From Rhizobium sp. P38BS-XIX (GTDB taxonomy: Bacteria; Pseudomonadota; Alphaproteobacteria; Rhizobiales; Rhizobiaceae), in assembly GCF_012641435.1 (NCBI RefSeq), contig NZ_JABAIJ010000003.1, positions 1 to 64,000 of the forward strand: a stretch of 64,000 nt of DNA. Reading direction: 5' to 3'. The notes beneath the pieces are model-generated. The model had not been told where the DNA came from, searched no databases, and saw nothing but the letters and a program-made list of their open reading frames with translations. The position numbers and the translations under genes were made by a program. Positions 60,301 to 64,000 of this stretch are shown in pieces. Numbering within the stretch: position 1 is the stretch's first letter; every line of letters starts with the position of its first letter.

Positions 60301-62868
60301 ATGACGGCGCCGGAAGCGTACGACGCGATCATTGCGTCTTCGCGCATCGTCCTGCGCGGACGCGATGGAAGCCTCAAAGATCAATTGCAGAAGGCGCGTT
60401 CGGTCGCAGGGTCACCAGCACTCCTCGGCCAGTGGGGCGATTCCACGCTCGTGCCGCGTATGGCGCGCACAAAGACTGGGTCGGTTGAAGGCGATGGCAG
60501 CGATCTTACCTTCTGGAACGGCTACGGCGGCTTCGCGAACGAAGGCAGCGAGTATGTCGTGCGCCTGTCCGGCGGCGAACAGACCCCGCATCCGTGGGTG
60601 AATATCATCGCCAATGAAAGCTTCGGCTTCCACGTATCGGCGGAAGGCGCGGCCTTCACCTGGAGCCAGAACTCTCGCGATCACCAGCTGACGCCGTGGA
60701 CCAACGACATGGTCACCAACCGGCCGGGTGAAGCCTTCTATATCAAGGATCTTGATCGCGGCTCCGTCATCGTTCCCTACGCTGCATTGGCGCAGAATTC
60801 GGATACGAGCTTCGAGGTTCGTCATGGCCTGGGCTATTCGGTTTTCTCGACCGTTCAGGACGAGATCGCGCTCGACGTTACGCAGACCCTCCATATGGAG
60901 AAATCGGTCAAGCTGACGCAGATGCGCATTCGCAATACCGCGAGTGCACCGCGCAAGCTCCGTCTTTATGGCTATGCGGAATGGATACTCGGCAACAATC
61001 CGACGAAAACCAAACCGTTCATCGTGTCGGAGTTTGATGCCGATACAGGCGTCATCTTCGCGAGCAATCCATACAGTGTCGATTTCTCGACGCGTGTGGC
61101 CGCGTTCGCCGCGAGCGAGAAGCCCGTCAGCATTTCCGGCAGCCGCCGCGAATTCATCGGCCGTCACGGCACGATCCAGCAGCCGCGAACGGTCTCGGCC
61201 GGGTCGCGGCTGTCGGACACGATTGATCTTGACGGCGATCCGGCAGCCGCGATGGCCTTCGATCTGACCATCGAGCCGGGGGAAGTCCGCGAGATCTGCT
61301 TCTATATGGGCGATGCCGGGTCGCGTGAGGAATCGGCTGCTCTCATGGCCGATATCCGCGGCGTGAGCTTCGATGACGTGCTGGGTAAAACGCGCGACTT
61401 CTGGAAGACGTTCACCGGCAAGACGCGCGTTTCAACGCCGGACCAACGCTTCGACTTCATGGTCAACAACTGGCTGCCCTATCAGACACTCAGCTGCCGT
61501 ATCATGGCACGTACCGCCTTCTATCAGTCGAGCGGTGCATGGGGTCTGCGCGATCAGTTGCAGGACTCGCTGGCCTTCCTGCTGCATTCGCCCGAGATCG
61601 CCCGCAAGCAGATCCTGAACACAGGCCGTCGCCAGTTTCATAAGGGTGACTTCCAGCACTGGTGGCTGGAAGACAGCGGCGCCGGCGTCAGAACGAATAT
61701 TTCGGACGATCCGGTCTGGCTCGCCTATGCGGTCGACCAATATTGCACTGCGACCGACGATCAAGCGATCCTCGATGAAATGCTTCCTTTCGTCGAGGGC
61801 GCCGAGCTCAGCGCCGGCCAATACGATGCGTTCCTCGTGCCGCGCGTTTCCACCGAGACAGCATCGCTCTATGAGCACGCCGCTCTTGGCCTGGATCTCG
61901 CGATCAAGCGGGCCGGCGTGAACGGCCTGCCGCTGATGATGAGCGGCGACTGGTGCGACAAGATGGATCGCGTCGGCGTGGATGGCCGCGGCGAGAGTGT
62001 CTGGCTCGGCTGGTTCCTGGCGGGTGCGCTTGGCCAGTTTATCGGTTATGCGGAACGCCGTGGCGATGCGCAGCGCGTCAGCCGTTGGTCTGAGCATCTC
62101 GCAAAGCTGAAGGATGCGCTTGAGACTGCGGGTTGGGATGGCGATTACTATCGCCGTGCCTACTACGACAATGGTGTGCCGCTCGGTTCGAGCCAGTCCG
62201 ATCAGGCAAGGATCGACTCCATTTCTCAATCGTGGAGCGTTCTGTCGGGTCAAGGCAATCCGGAGCGCAGTCAACAGGCAATGAACGCGGTTCTCGAAAA
62301 GCTGGCGGATGCCGAAGGTGGCTTCATCAAGCTTTTGACGCCCGCTTTCGTCGAGCCGGTCAACGACCCCGGTGTCATCAAGGCCTATCCTCCGGGCGTG
62401 CGCGAGAATGGCGGTCAATATACGCATGCCGCCGTTTGGGCCACGTTGGCTCTGGCTCGCATGGGCCGTGCGGAAGACGCCTGGCGCTGCTTCGAGATGC
62501 TCAATCCGATCAACCACTCGCTCGACAAGTCGGCGGCGGATGTCTATCGCATCGAGCCTTATGTGATTGCCGGCGACGTCTACGGCGAAGGTGCCCTCAA
62601 GGGTCGTGGCGGCTGGAGCTGGTATACCGGTTCGGGCGGCTGGCTCTATCGCACGGCGATAGAGGGCATCCTGGGCGTGCGCGTGGAAAATGGCCACCTT
62701 CACGTCAAGCCGGTGCTTCCGGCAAAATGGGATGGTTTCTCGGCCGAGCTGCATCTGCCGAGCGGCAACTATCAGATTGCCGTTTCAAAGGGAGCGGCCG
62801 CCGATGGATATTCCGTGACGGTCAACGGTGCGGCCTTCGACCATTTGGGCGAGGGATATCGGCTCTGA
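54346..62868 (+). CDS. ndvB: Cyclic beta-1,2-glucan synthase
   Basis: A protein of about 2,840 residues, matching NdvB/ChvB/Cgs (about 2,820-2,870). It makes periplasmic cyclic beta-1,2-glucan from UDP-glucose at the inner membrane, needed for hypo-osmotic adaptation and host interaction. Order: N-terminal region (1-410), membrane helices (about 412-475), GT84 glucosyltransferase with a DSD metal motif (LDSDTRI, about 631) and QHRWARGDW (about 780), more membrane helices (about 814-865, 945-990), a glycoamylase/GH144-like domain (about 1290-1540, FHDAVDFTPSR, AHHHGMSIAAVAN), then GH94 phosphorylase-like domains with MSGDWCDKMDRVG (about 2530) that set chain length. The GTG start follows GGAG by 11 nt; ATG 54373 is an alternative. 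A strong terminator follows. Confidence 0.96.
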   Translation: MISTEEQDGMVSQNLTGGSTAQAKSPLADSDFGIRSTLLSNDQLRAAAAQFAESRKLDVASFANFDFFQRHRENESEILRVYRAAAADVDAGESITPATEWLLDNHYIVEEAIQEVRRDFPKKFYRELRTIKLDGVDVPRTLALAWLYMAHAHSNISNAGMAAVTEGFQDKQTLHIGELWALPSLVRYVLIDNLRRVATRIDKSREMRGIANDAANKVIALGDAKSVELLDTLTPHLDDPTFVTQLHYRLRNALEPTEAALGWLEAKIAAKGSDAEAVMSVEQTRLAAANTLMGSIIKSLREINDTDWSTWVEEVSKIDKLLWKQTDYAELDSGSRNSYRRQIEKLAKRSDKTELDIAEAAISLAERATTGGKDPSSASANVGYFLVGAGRPALEKEIGFRPPIGLSFMRIIRRLNWLAIAVPVLALTLLALIIVGSVFVSAGIPIIATIVLLVAFALPASEGATGLFNFFATFFIAPDRLIGYEFKKGLPAEARTLVTIPSLIGRREHVDELIRNLEVHYLANPRGEVYYALLSDWPDSQEEQNDRDREVLDYARRQMAALEARYAEEGKQRFYLLHRRRLYNEAEGAWMGWERKRGKLHELNMLLRGDPNTTFIAGADIVPQDVKYVMTLDSDTRIIRDTVTKLVGKLHHPINRPVFDAKSQRVVDGYSVLQPRVTPSLTTGKDASAFQRIFSVNRGLDPYVFAVSDVYQDITGEGTFTGKGLYHVDAFEASLKGRIEENSVLSHDLLEGSMARCALVTDCELVEDFPIRYEVEVSRQHRWARGDWQLLPYIFDPKRGVTALGRWKMADNLRRSLTPIAWFLASALGWYWMNAFGALLWQIVLIFSLFVAPTLSLINGIIPRTSDIILRAHLHTVWTDIQNANAQVALRVVFIVDSAYVMADAIIRSLYRLFVSRKLMLQWRTAASAQAMAQTTILGHYKVMWRAPVLAVLALLFAISSGDSAYLVGVPFIILWFLSPVIAWIVSQTAETEDRLVVPDKVRSELRKIARRTWRYFDHFVVPGQHYLPPDNVQQTPHAVVAMRTSPTNIGVYLLSVISARQFGWITFEDAIKRMEQTIESTERLEKYRGHLFNWYHTDTLKPLGRKYVSSVDSGNLAGHLIAVASACRIWAQAPAAQFRGNLDGIGDVVGILSEVLAELADDNKTTRTLRDSLEQRIATFETSLSSAKQQKDFSLAVIERLVEGAREIRKLAASLDQEVKTARSEEVVHWAGKLVATCELHLTDNAFDLAKLDAITERLIKVGNRARDIAFAMDFSFLFRPERRLLSIGFRVETEEVDAACYDLLASEARLTSLFAVAKGDLPTEHWYKLGRHVVPVGPRGALVSWSGSMFEYLMPPLVMQERQGGILNQTNNLIVQEQMNYAKHLGANIPWGISEAAFNARDHQMNYQYSNFGVPTLGLKRGLGQNAVIAPYASLLASQYNPVAALENLEKLRAVGALGMYGFHDAVDFTPSRVPEGKKCAVVYNYYAHHHGMSIAAVANVAFDGLLRELFHSDPVIEAAELLLQEKAPRDIPVMASKHETDAPATIQGDLMRPEVRRVEDPASRERELLLLSNGRYSTMLTATGAGYTRWNNLSINRWRADPTEDRWGSFIFMRDMASHEWWSATAEPRSIANEHVRVTFSDDKAEFVKTVGDLTSEMEVFIVSDHDAEGRRLTITNAGTEDRIIEITSYMEPVATLDIVDTGHPVFARMFLHTEIAGRGDAILVERRKRGLTDPEVAIAQLIVDDSGAEATTQFETDRMRFLGRGRTLTEAAAFDEGVTLSGTDGFTMDACVSLRRVVRVPAGKKVSVVFWTIAAASRAELEGALDHYRQSDSFAQGLVQAWTRTQKQLRQIGVNSKEAAAYQRFARYVVYPEMSLRADSKTVRAGLKSQSVLWGATLSGDAPIITLRITDELGTDLVKELLRAQGFLQSRGVEVDLVIFNERTGEEASEMQRTIDQLCDGARHASEAAGIQRNIYVIRKDMTAPEAYDAIIASSRIVLRGRDGSLKDQLQKARSVAGSPALLGQWGDSTLVPRMARTKTGSVEGDGSDLTFWNGYGGFANEGSEYVVRLSGGEQTPHPWVNIIANESFGFHVSAEGAAFTWSQNSRDHQLTPWTNDMVTNRPGEAFYIKDLDRGSVIVPYAALAQNSDTSFEVRHGLGYSVFSTVQDEIALDVTQTLHMEKSVKLTQMRIRNTASAPRKLRLYGYAEWILGNNPTKTKPFIVSEFDADTGVIFASNPYSVDFSTRVAAFAASEKPVSISGSRREFIGRHGTIQQPRTVSAGSRLSDTIDLDGDPAAAMAFDLTIEPGEVREICFYMGDAGSREESAALMADIRGVSFDDVLGKTRDFWKTFTGKTRVSTPDQRFDFMVNNWLPYQTLSCRIMARTAFYQSSGAWGLRDQLQDSLAFLLHSPEIARKQILNTGRRQFHKGDFQHWWLEDSGAGVRTNISDDPVWLAYAVDQYCTATDDQAILDEMLPFVEGAELSAGQYDAFLVPRVSTETASLYEHAALGLDLAIKRAGVNGLPLMMSGDWCDKMDRVGVDGRGESVWLGWFLAGALGQFIGYAERRGDAQRVSRWSEHLAKLKDALETAGWDGDYYRRAYYDNGVPLGSSQSDQARIDSISQSWSVLSGQGNPERSQQAMNAVLEKLADAEGGFIKLLTPAFVEPVNDPGVIKAYPPGVRENGGQYTHAAVWATLALARMGRAEDAWRCFEMLNPINHSLDKSAADVYRIEPYVIAGDVYGEGALKGRGGWSWYTGSGGWLYRTAIEGILGVRVENGHLHVKPVLPAKWDGFSAELHLPSGNYQIAVSKGAAADGYSVTVNGAAFDHLGEGYRL

Positions 62869-62896
62869 CACAGACGCCAAGAGAACGAGAAAATGA

Positions 62897-62920
62897 AAAG
62901 GCGGCCGAGAGGCCGCCTTT
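62897..62920 (+). terminator. Strong intrinsic terminator after the cyclic glucan synthase gene
   Basis: AAAGGCGGCC (62897-62906) and GGCCGCCTTT (62911-62920) form a perfect 10-bp stem with a GAGA tetraloop, followed by CT. The A-rich 5' side makes it usable from the opposite strand as well, serving the convergent ABC ATPase gene. Confidence 0.85.
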
Positions 62921-62956
62921 CTAATAGGGGTGAGTAAACGCCGATAGCCCGTCGGC

Positions 62957-64000
62957 TCAGAGGTCCAGCGGAATGCTGCGGCTCTCCTTGTCGAAAAGAT
63001 GCAGTTGCTTGGGATCGATGGTGAGACTTACGGGCTGGCCGACGTTCAGTTGAACATTGCCGGGCAGACGAACGGTCGTCAGTTGCTGGCCCTCATGCGC
63101 CACGTAGGCGTAGGTGTCGGAGCCGAGGCGCTCGATGACGTCGATACGGCCCTCGACATTGCCTTGGCCCGGTTCGACGATGCCGATGTTTTCCGGGCGT
63201 GCTCCAAGCTTGGCGGCCTGTGAGGGGGCCGACGCCAGCGGCATCATGCCACCGGGCATGATCTTCAACCCGCCCGCTGTCGGTTCCACATCATAAACGT
63301 TCATCTTTGGCGAACCGAGAAATTGCGCCACGAAGAGATTGGCCGGCTTCTCGTAAAGATCGATCGGCGAGCCAACCTGCTGAATTGAGCCGTCCTTCAG
63401 CACGACGATCTTGTCGGCCAGGGTCATCGCCTCGACCTGGTCGTGGGTCACATAGATCATCGTCGCGCCGAGCCGCTGGTGCAGCCTGGCAATCTCGATG
63501 CGCATTTCAGCGCGCAGGGCGGCATCGAGGTTGGACAGAGGCTCGTCGAACAGGAATGCGACGGGATCACGAACGATGGCGCGACCAATGGCAACACGCT
63601 GACGCTGGCCGCCGGAGAGTTCCTTGGGCTTTCTGTCGAGATAGTTTTCCAGCCGCAGCGAGGCTGCCGCCTCCTGGACGCGGCGATTGATCTCCGCGCG
63701 GGGCGTGCGTGCGACCTCCAGGCCAAAGGCCATGTTGGCGCGCACGGTCTTGTGGGGATAAAGGGCATAGGACTGGAAGACCATCGAGAGAGCCCGGTCC
63801 GCCGGTCCGAGTTCGGTTACGTCCTCGTCGCCGATCAGAACCTGGCCGGAGGTGACCTCTTCCAGGCCTGCGACGAGGCGCAACAGCGTCGACTTGCCGC
63901 TGCCCGAAGGCCCAACGAAAACGACGAATTCTCCATCCTCGATTCGCAGATCAACCCCGCGAATGATTTCCAGGGCGCCGAAGGATTTGCGGATGCTTTT
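62957..64000 (-). CDS. ABC transporter ATP-binding protein, UgpC/MalK type (5' end beyond window)
   Basis: The frame is open to the window edge, so the first residues are missing and about 347 codons are present. Walker [11 protein letters not shown]-loop MVFQSYALYPH, signature LSGGQRQRVAIGRA, Walker B FLFDEPLSNLD and the switch His in IYVTHDQVEA are intact. The C-terminal TOBE/MalK-type regulatory domain (about the last 100 residues, with GARPENIGIVEPG) marks it as the ATPase of a carbohydrate or glycerol-phosphate importer. The other subunits should lie beyond the right edge. It converges with the cyclic glucan synthase gene across a shared terminator. Confidence 0.92.
   Translation of the reverse strand, partial: KSIRKSFGALEIIRGVDLRIEDGEFVVFVGPSGSGKSTLLRLVAGLEEVTSGQVLIGDEDVTELGPADRALSMVFQSYALYPHKTVRANMAFGLEVARTPRAEINRRVQEAAASLRLENYLDRKPKELSGGQRQRVAIGRAIVRDPVAFLFDEPLSNLDAALRAEMRIEIARLHQRLGATMIYVTHDQVEAMTLADKIVVLKDGSIQQVGSPIDLYEKPANLFVAQFLGSPKMNVYDVEPTAGGLKIMPGGMMPLASAPSQAAKLGARPENIGIVEPGQGNVEGRIDVIERLGSDTYAYVAHEGQQLTTVRLPGNVQLNVGQPVSLTIDPKQLHLFDKESRSIPLDL

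Noticed and set aside
1..64000. tRNA, rRNA, CRISPR arrays, insertion sequences and prophage genes
   Set aside because: I looked for cloverleaf-like gaps, repeat-spacer patterns, transposase motifs and terminal repeats, and found none that I could support. A covariance-model scan would be needed to exclude small RNAs.

Overview
The window looks like a chromosomal or chromid segment of a Rhizobiaceae bacterium (Rhizobium/Agrobacterium type). The evidence is a full-length cyclic beta-1,2-glucan synthase of about 2,840 residues, alpha-proteobacterial EcfG-type promoters (GGAAC-N16/17-GTT), many ABC importers with private regulators, and high-GC coding with long antisense shadow frames. I see no rRNA, tRNA, CRISPR array, transposase or prophage. 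Coding density is high, and almost every transport or catabolic module has its own regulator.

Layout. 0-6.6 kb: the end of an unidentified gene, a succinate-semialdehyde-type aldehyde dehydrogenase, a divergent stress pair (YflT-like protein and UdgX uracil-DNA glycosylase) with an EcfG-type promoter on each strand, an EmrAB-like efflux pair and an NmrA-like reductase. 6.6-13.1 kb: an AraC regulator, then a complete beta-hydroxyaspartate cycle locus, bhcR divergent from bhcABCD, which assimilates glyoxylate. 13.1-19.5 kb: a divergent SDR/LysR pair and an RND adaptor-permease pair. 19.6-23.0 kb: a set of small envelope or stress proteins (MgtC-like, BON-domain, three small membrane proteins, a CxxS thioredoxin-fold protein), two of them behind EcfG-like promoters. 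23.1-28.2 kb: a ribose-type sugar ABC importer and a divergent LacI regulator.

28.5-36.7 kb is the most interesting stretch. It holds a polar amino-acid ABC importer, two PuuE/polysaccharide-deacetylase-fold proteins, an MmgE/PrpD-family protein, an ArgH-like C-N lyase with altered substrate residues, and a LysR regulator. A perfect 10-bp inverted repeat in the LysR-box arrangement lies upstream of the first gene. I infer a catabolic route for an imported N-substituted aspartate-like or cyclic amide/imide compound: ring opening, stereo-inversion, then C-N cleavage to fumarate plus an amine.

36.7-46.7 kb: transporter/regulator modules. These are MFS with divergent SoxR (SoxR box inside a 19-bp promoter spacer), DMT exporter with AraC, MFS with TetR (three operator copies), an NTF2-like protein with AraC, a TetR-SGNH hydrolase operon, and an alpha/beta hydrolase. 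46.7-50.8 kb: ankyrin protein, ureidoglycine aminohydrolase, nucleotidyltransferase, WG-repeat protein and a YqaA-like membrane protein. 50.8-53.9 kb: a Gfo/Idh/MocA oxidoreductase plus LacI operon divergent from a ThuA-family gene. 54.3-62.9 kb: the cyclic glucan synthase. The window ends inside a UgpC/MalK-type ABC ATPase gene.

All functions are read from sequence features and recalled family knowledge; no database search was run.
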